From: Aeoliella sp052161615
GTDB taxonomy: Bacteria; Planctomycetota; Planctomycetia; Pirellulales; Lacipirellulaceae
Direction of reading: 5' to 3'
Assembly (NCBI RefSeq): GCF_052161615.1
Contig: NZ_CP197417.1
Coordinates: 5,332,001-5,396,000 of the forward strand
DNA length: 64,000 nucleotides
Shown one piece after another: positions 1 to 8,507 of this stretch (its first letter is position 1; the number at the start of each line of letters is the position of its first letter). A program made the position numbers and the translations under genes. Under the pieces are notes generated by a model. That model had not been told where the DNA came from. It ran no database searches and saw only the letters and a program-made list of their open reading frames with translations.

Positions 1-246
1 TTCTCTCGCCCGAGCGACCTCTGGCATCGACTCGCTATTTCCTTCGTAGGCAACCGACAGGATCACCACGTCCGCCTCTTCGAGCGGCGCGACGCGCCAG
101 TGCTTGGGGGCTTCGGCTAACAGCTGTTCGAACTTACCGACTTCGGCCGCGTTGCGAGTGTCTTCGCGGCTGCCGACACCGAGCGCCTGCGCCAAAGCAA
201 TCGTCGAATCGTCCGGTTGGTGACCGAAGAAGTGCAGTGAAATCAT
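1..246 (-). CDS. Partial protein of unknown function (N-terminal 82 residues)
   Basis: An open frame starts at an ATG on the minus strand (position 246) and runs off the window edge without a stop. The visible N-terminus begins MISLHFFGHQPDDS, continues with an alanine-rich helical stretch, and later has the hydrophobic strand ADVVILSVAY. I do not recognise the family. It lies 47 bases downstream of the EF-G stop codon in the same orientation, so it could be the last gene of that transcript. The uninterrupted frame and the position after fusA support it as real, but no function can be given. Confidence 0.55.
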   Translation of the reverse strand, partial: MISLHFFGHQPDDSTIALAQALGVGSREDTRNAAEVGKFEQLLAEAPKHWRVAPLEEADVVILSVAYEGNSESMPEVARARE

Positions 247-293
247 GGCACCCGCCCGTCGATGTTAACTAGCCGATGTTTACGAGCCGATGA

Positions 294-2411
294 CTATTCG
301 CCTAGGAACTTCTTCACGACTTCGTCCGGCGCGGGGCCATAACCGCTGGGAGTCATCGAGCATCCAGCGCGACCCTGGCTGAGGCTACGCATGGCGCTAG
401 AGTAACCAAACAAGTTCGCAAGCGGTGCTTCGGCGTGGAGCACCGTGTCGGATCCTCGCGATTCGGTCTGATGAATAATCGCCCGACGTTGCTGCAGGTC
501 GCCGACAAGATCGCCGACGTGGTCGGCGGGAGTCGAGAGTTCGAGCTTCATGATCGGTTCGAGCAGCACTTCGCCCGCGTCGCGCAAGCCTTGATCAAAC
601 GCCAAACTCGCGGCGGTGCGGAACGCGATGTCGGTCGAGTCGGTTTCGTGCACATCGCCACCGAGCACCGTGACCTTGAGCCGCATCAACGGGAAGCCCA
701 AGGTTCCGCCACCCGCAGTGGCGTTCTCGAGTTCTTCGACCACGACGTTCAAAAAGTGATTGGGGAGCCCATGATTGGGATCGACCGAAACCATTACCGG
801 CGGAGCGTGCGCGGCGAGCGGTCCGGTGGCGACGAACGGCTCGACCTTCAGCCGCACCGCTGCGGTGTGCTGGGCACCGTTGATCAGCCGCGAGCACTCG
901 CCCGTCACCTCGACGGCGTGATCGACCGTTTCGCGATAGCTGACCCGTGGGCGATGGACCTTCACGTTGAGTTTGAAGTCGCGTTCGAGGCGGTGCTGAA
1001 TCACTTCGAGGTGCAATTCGCCCATGCCACTGATGATGGTCTGGCCTGTCTCCTCGTTGTCTTTGGCTGCGAAGGTCGGATCCTGTTTGCGGAGCATGTC
1101 GAGCACTTCGGCAAGCTTCTTCTTGTCGGCCGTGCTCTCGGGCTCGATGGCCATCGAGATGACCGTGTCAGGAAACTCGATCGACTCCAGCAGAATCGGC
1201 TCGCGAGTATCGCATAGGGTGTCGCCCGTGATGCTGTCGCGAAGGCCAATCACCGCGCAGATGTCGCCCGCCTGCGCGCCAGTGAGCTGCTCGTCTTTCT
1301 TCGAGGCGTGGATGCGCCAAAGCTGAGCGACGTTTTCCTTCTTGTCCTTGCCGGGATTCAGCACGCGACTGTTAGGCTTCAGCTCGCCCGAGTAGATGCG
1401 AATCCAGTAGAGGTCGCCCGTCTTGTACGGCAGGATCTTGAACACCAGGGCGCAGAACGGCTCCTTGGGGTCTGGCTTGCGGATGATCTTCGCCGGTTCC
1501 TCGTCGTCCTTCACTTTGGCCGTGGGGTCGGTGCCAACCACGGGTGGCATCTCCAGCGGATTGGGCAGGTACGCCGCCACGGCGTCGAGCAATGGTTGCA
1601 CTCCCATGCCATGAAGTGCCGAACCGCAAAGCAGCGGTTGGATTTGCTGGGCGATGGTCGCCTCGCGGAGCACCCTGTGGATTAGCTTCTCCGGAATCTC
1701 TTCTTCGGCGAGCGCGAGTTCCATCAGTTCGTTGCTGAAGTCGTACAGCGACTCGAGCAGCCGCTCGCGATAAAGCTGGGCCTCGGGCAGCACGTCCTCG
1801 GGAACGTCGAGAGTCTCGATGCGAAGGTCTTCCTTGCCGCCGGGGAAGGTCAGCATCTTCATCCGCACCAGATCAATCACGCCACGGAACGGGGTGTCGG
1901 TATGCGCGGGCCCCTGCCCTACCGGGATCTGAATCGGGACCGGGTGCGCTCCCAGGCGTTTCTCGATCTCGTCGAGCACGGCGTAGTAGTCGGCCCCTTC
2001 GCGGTCGAGTTTGTTGATGAACGCGATGCGAGGCACGCCGTACTTGTTGGCTTGCCGCCAGACGGTTTCGCTCTGCGCCTCGACTCCCTCACGGGCGCTG
2101 AACACGACCACCGCACCGTCGAGCACTCGCAGGCTTCGCTCGACCTCGGCCGTGAAGTCGACATGACCGGGCGTGTCGATCAAGTTGACCTTCACGTCCT
2201 TCCACGGGAACTGCACGCACGCCGAATAAATGGTGATGCCGCGTTCGCCCTCTTCGGGATCGTCGTCGGTGGTAGTCGTCCCTGAGTCGACCGCCCCCGC
2301 GCGGTGCTTCGCCCCACTCGCCCAAAGCATCTGCTCGGTGACGGTCGTCTTGCCGGCATCGATGTGCGCGATGATGCCGATGTTGCGTAGTTTGGTGAGG
2401 TCGATGGCCAT
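294..2411 (-). CDS. fusA: Elongation factor G (translational GTPase), divergent paralogue
   Basis: A 705-residue translational GTPase of normal EF-G length. The G domain has AHIDAGKT (about 15-22), GERGIT in switch I (about 55-60), DTPGHVD (79-85) and NKLD (133-136), followed by domains II-V. EF-G drives ribosomal translocation and, with RRF, subunit recycling in the cytoplasm. Domain IV lacks the SGGRGQYG-type loop of classical EF-G; the matching stretch reads NGAQHTAAVRLKVEP. This may therefore be a specialised paralogue, since planctomycetes often have several EF-Gs. It starts 52 bases after the tautomerase stop and beyond the terminator that ends the rpsL-rpsG segment, so it is only loosely part of the str cluster. 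No strong Shine-Dalgarno is seen before the ATG. Confidence 0.93.
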   Translation of the reverse strand: MAIDLTKLRNIGIIAHIDAGKTTVTEQMLWASGAKHRAGAVDSGTTTTDDDPEEGERGITIYSACVQFPWKDVKVNLIDTPGHVDFTAEVERSLRVLDGAVVVFSAREGVEAQSETVWRQANKYGVPRIAFINKLDREGADYYAVLDEIEKRLGAHPVPIQIPVGQGPAHTDTPFRGVIDLVRMKMLTFPGGKEDLRIETLDVPEDVLPEAQLYRERLLESLYDFSNELMELALAEEEIPEKLIHRVLREATIAQQIQPLLCGSALHGMGVQPLLDAVAAYLPNPLEMPPVVGTDPTAKVKDDEEPAKIIRKPDPKEPFCALVFKILPYKTGDLYWIRIYSGELKPNSRVLNPGKDKKENVAQLWRIHASKKDEQLTGAQAGDICAVIGLRDSITGDTLCDTREPILLESIEFPDTVISMAIEPESTADKKKLAEVLDMLRKQDPTFAAKDNEETGQTIISGMGELHLEVIQHRLERDFKLNVKVHRPRVSYRETVDHAVEVTGECSRLINGAQHTAAVRLKVEPFVATGPLAAHAPPVMVSVDPNHGLPNHFLNVVVEELENATAGGGTLGFPLMRLKVTVLGGDVHETDSTDIAFRTAASLAFDQGLRDAGEVLLEPIMKLELSTPADHVGDLVGDLQQRRAIIHQTESRGSDTVLHAEAPLANLFGYSSAMRSLSQGRAGCSMTPSGYGPAPDEVVKKFLGE

Positions 2412-2463
2412 GGTGTGTCAGCAGGACGCCGGGCGGGCCGGCGAATTGGTACGGGCAGTTGAT

Positions 2464-2670
2464 TCAGGCTTTGGATTGTTGTCGGTACTCGTCGGTCAGC
2501 ACGCCAGCGTATCCCCAGTTTTCGTCGTCGACTTCGTCGATGACGATGTGCGTATGCTCGGGCCGCTTGCCGAGCACTTCGACCAACAGGTCGGTGATCC
2601 CGCGCACGAGCGCTGCCTTCTTCTCGCGCGTGAGACCTTCCTTGGTGATCTTCACGTTGACGTAAGGCAC
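2464..2670 (-). CDS. 4-oxalocrotonate tautomerase family protein
   Basis: A 68-residue protein starting at a GTG codon. That start is chosen because it puts proline directly after the initiator (MPYVNVKITKEG), giving the N-terminal catalytic Pro of the tautomerase superfamily, and because GGAG lies six bases upstream; the longer frame to 2727 would bury this proline. The fold pattern is beta-alpha-beta, and WGYAG near residue 51 corresponds to FGIGG of 4-OT. The two catalytic arginines of true 4-OT (Arg11 and Arg39) are not at the expected places (Gly/Leu and His), so the substrate is unknown. The gene lies between the rpsG terminator and fusA, which is unusual in a str locus. Confidence 0.85.
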   Translation of the reverse strand: MPYVNVKITKEGLTREKKAALVRGITDLLVEVLGKRPEHTHIVIDEVDDENWGYAGVLTDEYRQQSKA

Positions 2671-2811
2671 GAGGGGCTCCCACACGCAATTGAACGGGTA
2701 CTCGGGGCAGAATGGCGATTCTACCACGATCGCAGCCCGGGTGCTGGGGGCCTAGGATCAGCGAAGACGAGCGACGCGAGTGCGACAGCCAGGGGTTGCT
2801 AACCAGCGCAT

Positions 2812-2870
2812 AAAAAAGCCAGGGGCCGGGGACTAGGGTTCTCTACCGAACCCATGTCCTCAGCCCCTGG
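2812..2870 (-). terminator. Rho-independent terminator after rpsG
   Basis: On the minus strand a GC-rich stem (CCAGGGGC pairing with GCCCCTGG, plus further inner pairs) is followed by a run of six T (A-run at 2812-2817 on the plus strand). It lies about 35 bases past the rpsG stop and probably ends the superoperon before the tautomerase and EF-G genes. Confidence 0.8.
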
Positions 2871-2905
2871 CCCTATTAAGCGGCAGGTGGCAATTCGGGA
2901 GAATG

Positions 2906-3376
2906 CTACCAGGCGAAGTGGGCGAACGCCTTGTTGGCGTCGGCCATGCGGTGAACGTTTTCGCGACGAGTCATCGCGGTGCCTTCGCGGTTGTAAGCTT
3001 GCACCAGCTCGTCGGCCAGCTTCATGTGCGTGGGGCGGCCCTTCTTGTCGCGGATGGCCATCAGCACCCAGCGAATCGCGAGCGATTGCTGACGGGTACG
3101 ATTGACCTGCATCGGGACCTGGTAAGCGGCACCACCAACGCGCTTGCTGCGAACTTCGATCGCCGGCTTCACGTTCTCAAGGGCTTGCGTGAAAACTTCG
3201 ATCGGCTCGACGTCTGGCAGGCGCTCTTTGACGAGGTCCAGAGCATCGTAGAACACGCGCTGGGCGGTGCTCTTCTTGCCGTCGTGCATCAGGCAGTTGA
3301 TGAACTTCGAGGCGAGCAGCGATCCGTAAATCGGATCCGGCTTCATCTGCTTACGGCTGGCGGTGATACGACCCAT
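2906..3376 (-). CDS. rpsG: 30S ribosomal protein S7
   Basis: A 156-residue protein of standard S7 length. It has the conserved N-terminal segment DPIYGSLLASKFINCLM and the KRVGGAAYQVPMQV core that contacts the 3' major domain of 16S rRNA. S7 nucleates assembly of the small-subunit head and lies near the E site. It follows rpsL after a 118-base spacer that holds a perfect 14-bp inverted repeat, an unusually long gap for these two genes. The terminator at 2812-2870 follows it. Confidence 0.98.
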   Translation of the reverse strand: MGRITASRKQMKPDPIYGSLLASKFINCLMHDGKKSTAQRVFYDALDLVKERLPDVEPIEVFTQALENVKPAIEVRSKRVGGAAYQVPMQVNRTRQQSLAIRWVLMAIRDKKGRPTHMKLADELVQAYNREGTAMTRRENVHRMADANKAFAHFAW

Positions 3377-3403
3377 AGTGGGGAATTCCCAATTCTCAAT
3401 TAA

Positions 3404-3477
3404 CGAATGACCAATGATTTGTTCGTCTGCCCAACTTGGGAACCACCAAGACCTCTGCTTTGGTCATTGGTCATTCG
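3404..3477. repeat. Hairpin repeat, GAATGACCAATGA family, copy 1
   Basis: Perfect 14-base inverted arms (CGAATGACCAATGA at 3404-3417 and its complement at 3464-3477) flank a 46-base loop in the rpsL-rpsG spacer. Closely related arms occur at 16839-16874 and 18404-18454, always between genes of this superoperon. Confidence 0.75.
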
Positions 3478-3494
3478 CCACTGGGCATTCACGC

Positions 3495-3863
3495 TTAGCT
3501 CTTCTTCGCACCGTAGCGGCTGCGGCTTTGCTTACGACCCTTAACGCCCAACGTGTCGAGGGCACCGCGGACCACTTGGTAGCGCACACCGGGGAGGTCG
3601 CGAACACGACCGCCACGGACCAGCACGATGCTGTGTTCCTGCAGCGAGTGACCTTCGCCCGGGATGTACACGGTGACTTCCTTGCCGTTCGACAACCGCA
3701 CGCGGGTGATCTTTCGCAGTGCCGAGTTGGGCTTCTTGGGCGTCATCGTACGCACTTGCAGGCACACGCCGCGCTTGAACGGGCATTTTTCGAGCACCGG
3801 CGACTTGGAGAACTTCCGCTTCGCCTTGCGATTCTTGCGTACGAGTTGGTTGATCGTGGGCAT
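3495..3863 (-). CDS. rpsL: 30S ribosomal protein S12
   Basis: A 122-residue S12 starting MPTINQLVRK; the frame can be opened 19 residues further upstream, but the conserved N-terminus fixes the start at 3863. S12 sits in the decoding centre and governs accuracy. Lys43 in TPKKPNSALRK is kept, but residue 88 (GGRVRDLPG) is Arg, where most bacteria have Lys. The gene follows rpoC by 141 bases and precedes rpsG, the order seen in many phyla where rpsL-rpsG trail rpoBC. Confidence 0.98.
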   Translation of the reverse strand: MPTINQLVRKNRKAKRKFSKSPVLEKCPFKRGVCLQVRTMTPKKPNSALRKITRVRLSNGKEVTVYIPGEGHSLQEHSIVLVRGGRVRDLPGVRYQVVRGALDTLGVKGRKQSRSRYGAKKS

Positions 3864-4004
3864 TCTAAGGACACGCTTTAGGTTGAATACAGTGAGCAGT
3901 TCCACACTGTGGAGAACCACTCAATATAGGGGCTTTTTTCCGCCCGTCAACGGGCACCTCGCCCACTGGGGGCGAGCGTGTTTCCGCCTAGGCCGGCATA
4001 ATAG

Positions 4005-7000
4005 TTAATCTAGGGAATCCGAACCCAAATCCTCGCTCGGAGTCGGCTCGGGATCGTTCCCTAACAGGGCGTCGAGGCTGCTCGGAATGGTGCCGACCGT
4101 GGGGTGCAGGTCGCCATTGAGCACGTCCAAACTGGCTCCCGATTCCAGCAGCGGGAAGCTCCGCTCCAGCAGCGAGGCCTTCTCGGCCGCCAGGGCTTCG
4201 AGGGCTTCGGGGCGGATGCGAACTTCCGACTCCTGAATCGACCGGAAACCAGTACCGGCCGGAATCAGGTGACCCAGGATCACGTTTTCCTTCAGACCAA
4301 CCAGGTGGTCGGTACGGCCAGCGAGGGCCGCCTCGGTGAGCACCTTGGTGGTTTCCTGGAAGCTGGCTGCCGAGATAAAGCTTTGGCTTTGCACCGACGC
4401 CTTGGTAATACCAAGAAGCTGGGTGGCTGCCGTGGCTTTCTTCGGCTTGGTTCCCTTCGCCAGGGCTCCGCCGAGGGCTTCGATCTGGGCGTTGGCTTGC
4501 TCTAGGACGTCCTTCGGAACAATGGCACCGACTTCGAAGTCGCTGTCGCCCTTGTCCGAGATCTTCAGGCACTGGGCGACCTTGTCGTTCGCCAGGCGGA
4601 AGTCGTACTTGTCGACCACGCTACCCGGGAGCAAATCGGTATCGCCGGGCGACTCGATCTTCACCTTCCGCAGCATCTGCGAGACGATGATTTCGATGTG
4701 CTTGTCGTTGATATCGACGCGCTGGCTGCGATAGACGTTTTGAATTTCGCGAGTCAGGTACTGTTGCAGGGCTTCTTCGCCCGAGACACGCAGAATATCG
4801 TGCGGCACCAGCGGGCCATCGACCAGCGAGTCGCCGGCCTTGACGATGTCGCCAGTGTGGACGCGAGGATGCTTGTTCTGCGTTACCAAGTGCTCGCGTT
4901 CGATGCCGCTTTCGCTGCGAACGATAATCGAGCGCTTGCCACGCTTCTTCTCCTGCATGATCTCCACCACGCCATCGATTTCGGCGATGACCGACGGATC
5001 CTTCGGCTTGCGAGCCTCAAAGATTTCCGTCACGCGGGGCAGACCACCGGTGATGTCCTGCGTACCGCCGGCTTCGCGGGGCGTCTTGGCGAGCACCGAG
5101 CCAGGCGTGATGACATCGCCTTCTTTGACTTCGAGGTACGCCTTTTCGGGCATGTAGTAGAAGTCGAGGATCTTGCCGTCCTTGGGATCTTCCACCACGA
5201 TCTGCGGGTGCAGGTCGCCCTTGTGTTCGATCACCATGTAACGAGTGTGACCTGAGGCTTCCTTCTCCGAGCGAATGGTTTCGCCTTCGATCAGGTCCTC
5301 GAAGCGGATCTTACCACCCGTCTCGGCGAGAATCGGAATCGAGTGAGGATCCCATTCGCAGAGCACGTCGCCCTTCTTCACGGTCGCGTTTTCATCGAAC
5401 ATGATGTGCGCACCGGTCGGAACGTCGTACTTCTCGATTTCGCGACCCTTCTCGTCGACCAGCGACAGTTCGCCGTTACGAGCCAGCACAATTTGCTGAC
5501 CCTCGGCGTTGACCACGGCCTTGAGACGGGCGTACTTGACGATACCGTCCTTGGTGGCCTTGATGTCGCTCTTCTCGACGTCGCCGGACGCCACACCACC
5601 GATGTGGAACGTACGCATCGTTAGCTGCGTTCCCGGTTCGCCGATACTCTGAGCAGCGATGATACCGACGGCCATGCCTTCTTCGACCAGCGAACCAGTC
5701 GACATGTCCATGCCGTAGCACAGACGGCAAATACCGAGAGCGGCATCGCAAGTCATCGCACTGCGGACCTGAATCTTCTCCAGGCCGAGCTCTTCGATCT
5801 TCCGGGCGATATCGCCGGTGATCAGGGCGTTCTCGCTCACGATCACTTCGTCGGTGATCGGGTTGACGATGTTCGAGCGGCTCACGCGACCCTTAATCGA
5901 GTCGGCGAGGCTCACTTCGACCTTCTCACCGCGATAGATAATACCCTTGGTGATACCTTGGGTCGTCTTGCAGTCGTGCAGCGTGACCACCACGTTCTGT
6001 GCGACGTCCGCCAGCTTACGGGTCAAGTAACCCGAGTCGGCCGTCTTCAGAGCCGTATCGGCCAGACCCTTACGAGCACCGTGCGTCGAGCTGAAGTACT
6101 CGAGCACCGTCAGGCCTTCACGGAAGTTGGCCTTAATGGGAGTCTCGATAATCTTGCCGCTCGGCTTGGCCATCAGACCTCGCATACCACCGAGCTGACG
6201 CATCTGCTCGACACCACCACGAGCACCGGAGTGCGCCATCAAGTACACCGGGTTCACGTAGCCGTCTTTGCGGAAGTCGCTTTCGAGGGCCGACATCATC
6301 GCCGCGGTGATTTCTTCGCGGGCATGAGTCCACGCGTCGAGCACGCCGTTATAGCGTTCGCCTTCGGTGATGATACCGCGTTGGTACAGCTTATTACGCT
6401 TGAGAACTTCCTTCTCCGCCTCGGCAAGGATCTTCTCCTTGGTCGTCGGCGTGACGAGGTCGTCCGTGGCGAACGACAAACCGCTGAGCGTCGATTGACG
6501 GAAGCCCAGGCGATTCATGTCATCCAAGAGGTCAATCGTCTGACGACGGCCGAGGAACTCGTACGAGTCGCTAATCACGCGCGACAACTGACCCGACCGC
6601 AGGGCAACGTCGTAGAACGGCATGCCTTGGGGCAGGATCATATTGAAGATCACGCGACCAACGGTCGTGTTGATCACTTTGCCCTTCGAACCGGGCTGAT
6701 TCATCTCCTCGCGGAGGCAGCGGTCCTTCGGCAGGCGAACTCGGATCTTGGCGTGCGTGGCAACCTTGCCCGAGGCGTAGGCCATCTCGACCTCTTCCAT
6801 GCTACTAAACACCATGCCGTCACCCTTGCTGTCGGGAACGTTCATCGTGATGTAGTAGCAACCCATCACCACGTCTTGCGACGGGCTAATAATGGGGGCA
6901 CCGTTGGCTGGGCTGAAGATGTTGTGCGTCGACATCATCAGCGTGTGGGCTTCCACCTGGGCTTCGATCGACAGCGGCAGATGGACTGCCATCTGGTCGC

Positions 7001-8384
7001 CGTCGAAGTCGGCATTGAAGCCTTTGCACACCAGCGGATGCAGGTTGATCGCGTTGCCTTCCACCAGGATCGGCTCGAACGCCTGAATACCCATGCGGTG
7101 CAGCGTGGGGGCACGGTTGAGGAGCACCGGGTGGTTGGTGATCACCTCTTCCAGGATGTCCCAAACTTCTTCGTCCTTGCGCTCCAGCATCTTCTTCGCC
7201 GACTTGATCGTGTCGGCGTGGCCCAGCTCCTTGAGCCGGCGGATGATGAACGGCTGGTACAGTTCGAGCGCGATCTTCTTAGGCAGACCGCACTGGTGCA
7301 GCTTCAGCTTCGGACCAACCACGATCACGCTACGTGCCGAGTAATCGACACGCTTGCCGAGCAGGTTCTCGCGGAACCGGCCCTGCTTACCCTTGATCAT
7401 GTCGGTAAGCGACTTCAGCGGGCGATTCGAGCTACCGAGCACAGGACGCTTGCAGCGGTTGTTGTCGAACAAGGCGTCGACCGACTGCTGCAGCATTCGC
7501 TTCTCATTGCGAATGATGACCTCAGGAGCGTTGAGGTCCACCAGCTTCTTGAGGCGGTTGTTGCGATTGATGATACGACGGTAGAGGTCGTTGAGATCGC
7601 TCGTCGCGAAGTTGCCGCTATCGAGCAACACCAACGGACGAAGGTCGGGCGGAATGACCGGAATCACGTCGAGCACCATCCACTCAGGCTTGTTGTCTGA
7701 GTCGCGAATGGCTTCGACCGTCTTCAAGCGGCCAATCAGGTCCTTAGCTTTTTGCTTCGAGCCAGTATCCCGCAAGTCAATGCGAAGTTGCTCGGACAGC
7801 TTCACCAGGTCAAGCGCACCCAGCAGTTTGCGAATCGCCTCGGCACCCATGTCGGCCTCGAAGGCTCCTTCGCCGTACTCTTCGCGAGCGGCGCGGAACT
7901 CTTCTTCGGTCAGCAGTTGCTGTGGCTTCAGCGGCGTGTTGCCGGGATTGGTAACCACGTAGTCCTGGAAGTAGATCACCTTCTCCAGGCTGGTGGTCTT
8001 CATCGCCAGCAGCGAACCAAGGCGGCTCGGCATGGCCTTGAAGAACCAGATGTGCACGATCGGCGCGGCGAGCTCGATGTGGCCCATGCGCTTGCGACGC
8101 ACCCGGCTGTGCGTCACTTTCACGCCGCAGCGGTCGCAGATCATGCCCTTGTACTTCATGCCGCGGTACTTACCGCAGGCGCACTCCCAGTCCTTTTCGG
8201 GGCCGAAAATCCGCTCGCAGAACAAACCATCCTTCTCCGGACGGTAGGTCCGGTAGTTGATGGTCTCGGGCTTCTTCACTTCGCCGAACGACCAGCTACG
8301 GATGTCATGAGGCCGGGCGAGGCTGATCTTGACCGAGGCGTAGTCGTTGATGCGATCGAAGTTGGAAGTTTCGAGCAGGCTCAT
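4005..8384 (-). CDS. rpoC: DNA-directed RNA polymerase subunit beta'
   Basis: A 1459-residue beta' subunit. The N-terminal zinc ribbon has Cys at about 68, 70, 83 and 86. The catalytic Mg-binding loop NADFDGDQM is at about 457-465, and the second zinc site (CDAALGICRLC) lies in the C-terminal half. The tail is acidic. Upstream of the ATG, CAGGAG at eight bases gives a good ribosome site. It forms the active-centre cleft of RNA polymerase with RpoB, which precedes it by a 123-base spacer. That spacer is longer than the usual few tens of bases and contains a palindrome. Confidence 0.98.
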   Translation of the reverse strand: MSLLETSNFDRINDYASVKISLARPHDIRSWSFGEVKKPETINYRTYRPEKDGLFCERIFGPEKDWECACGKYRGMKYKGMICDRCGVKVTHSRVRRKRMGHIELAAPIVHIWFFKAMPSRLGSLLAMKTTSLEKVIYFQDYVVTNPGNTPLKPQQLLTEEEFRAAREEYGEGAFEADMGAEAIRKLLGALDLVKLSEQLRIDLRDTGSKQKAKDLIGRLKTVEAIRDSDNKPEWMVLDVIPVIPPDLRPLVLLDSGNFATSDLNDLYRRIINRNNRLKKLVDLNAPEVIIRNEKRMLQQSVDALFDNNRCKRPVLGSSNRPLKSLTDMIKGKQGRFRENLLGKRVDYSARSVIVVGPKLKLHQCGLPKKIALELYQPFIIRRLKELGHADTIKSAKKMLERKDEEVWDILEEVITNHPVLLNRAPTLHRMGIQAFEPILVEGNAINLHPLVCKGFNADFDGDQMAVHLPLSIEAQVEAHTLMMSTHNIFSPANGAPIISPSQDVVMGCYYITMNVPDSKGDGMVFSSMEEVEMAYASGKVATHAKIRVRLPKDRCLREEMNQPGSKGKVINTTVGRVIFNMILPQGMPFYDVALRSGQLSRVISDSYEFLGRRQTIDLLDDMNRLGFRQSTLSGLSFATDDLVTPTTKEKILAEAEKEVLKRNKLYQRGIITEGERYNGVLDAWTHAREEITAAMMSALESDFRKDGYVNPVYLMAHSGARGGVEQMRQLGGMRGLMAKPSGKIIETPIKANFREGLTVLEYFSSTHGARKGLADTALKTADSGYLTRKLADVAQNVVVTLHDCKTTQGITKGIIYRGEKVEVSLADSIKGRVSRSNIVNPITDEVIVSENALITGDIARKIEELGLEKIQVRSAMTCDAALGICRLCYGMDMSTGSLVEEGMAVGIIAAQSIGEPGTQLTMRTFHIGGVASGDVEKSDIKATKDGIVKYARLKAVVNAEGQQIVLARNGELSLVDEKGREIEKYDVPTGAHIMFDENATVKKGDVLCEWDPHSIPILAETGGKIRFEDLIEGETIRSEKEASGHTRYMVIEHKGDLHPQIVVEDPKDGKILDFYYMPEKAYLEVKEGDVITPGSVLAKTPREAGGTQDITGGLPRVTEIFEARKPKDPSVIAEIDGVVEIMQEKKRGKRSIIVRSESGIEREHLVTQNKHPRVHTGDIVKAGDSLVDGPLVPHDILRVSGEEALQQYLTREIQNVYRSQRVDINDKHIEIIVSQMLRKVKIESPGDTDLLPGSVVDKYDFRLANDKVAQCLKISDKGDSDFEVGAIVPKDVLEQANAQIEALGGALAKGTKPKKATAATQLLGITKASVQSQSFISAASFQETTKVLTEAALAGRTDHLVGLKENVILGHLIPAGTGFRSIQESEVRIRPEALEALAAEKASLLERSFPLLESGASLDVLNGDLHPTVGTIPSSLDALLGNDPEPTPSEDLGSDSLD

Positions 8385-8445
8385 ACTTAAACTCCTGGAA
8401 AATTTATTTCACGCCGAGGCGCGAAGTCGCAAAGAACGGGTGGTA

Positions 8446-8489
8446 CCTTTCTCATCGCTTCGCATTAGCAAGGCGCGGCGTGAGAAAGG
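8446..8489. repeat. Palindrome in the rpoB-rpoC spacer
   Basis: CCTTTCTCA (8446-8454) pairs with TGAGAAAGG (8481-8489), with further CGC/GCG pairing inside. It lies in the 123-base gap between rpoB and rpoC, which otherwise holds only the rpoC ribosome-binding site. No T-run follows on the minus strand, so it is not a classical terminator. Confidence 0.6.
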
Positions 8490-8507
8490 CGGACTCTCTG
8501 CGTTAAA

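Noticed and set aside
5958..7700. A 580-codon open frame on the plus strand opposite rpoC
   Set aside because: It is the mirror of a highly conserved gene with GC-rich third positions, which leaves the antisense frame open. It has no start signal or family motif.
8446..8489. Terminator between rpoB and rpoC
   Set aside because: The palindrome is not followed by a T-run on the transcribed strand, and rpoC must be transcribed through it.
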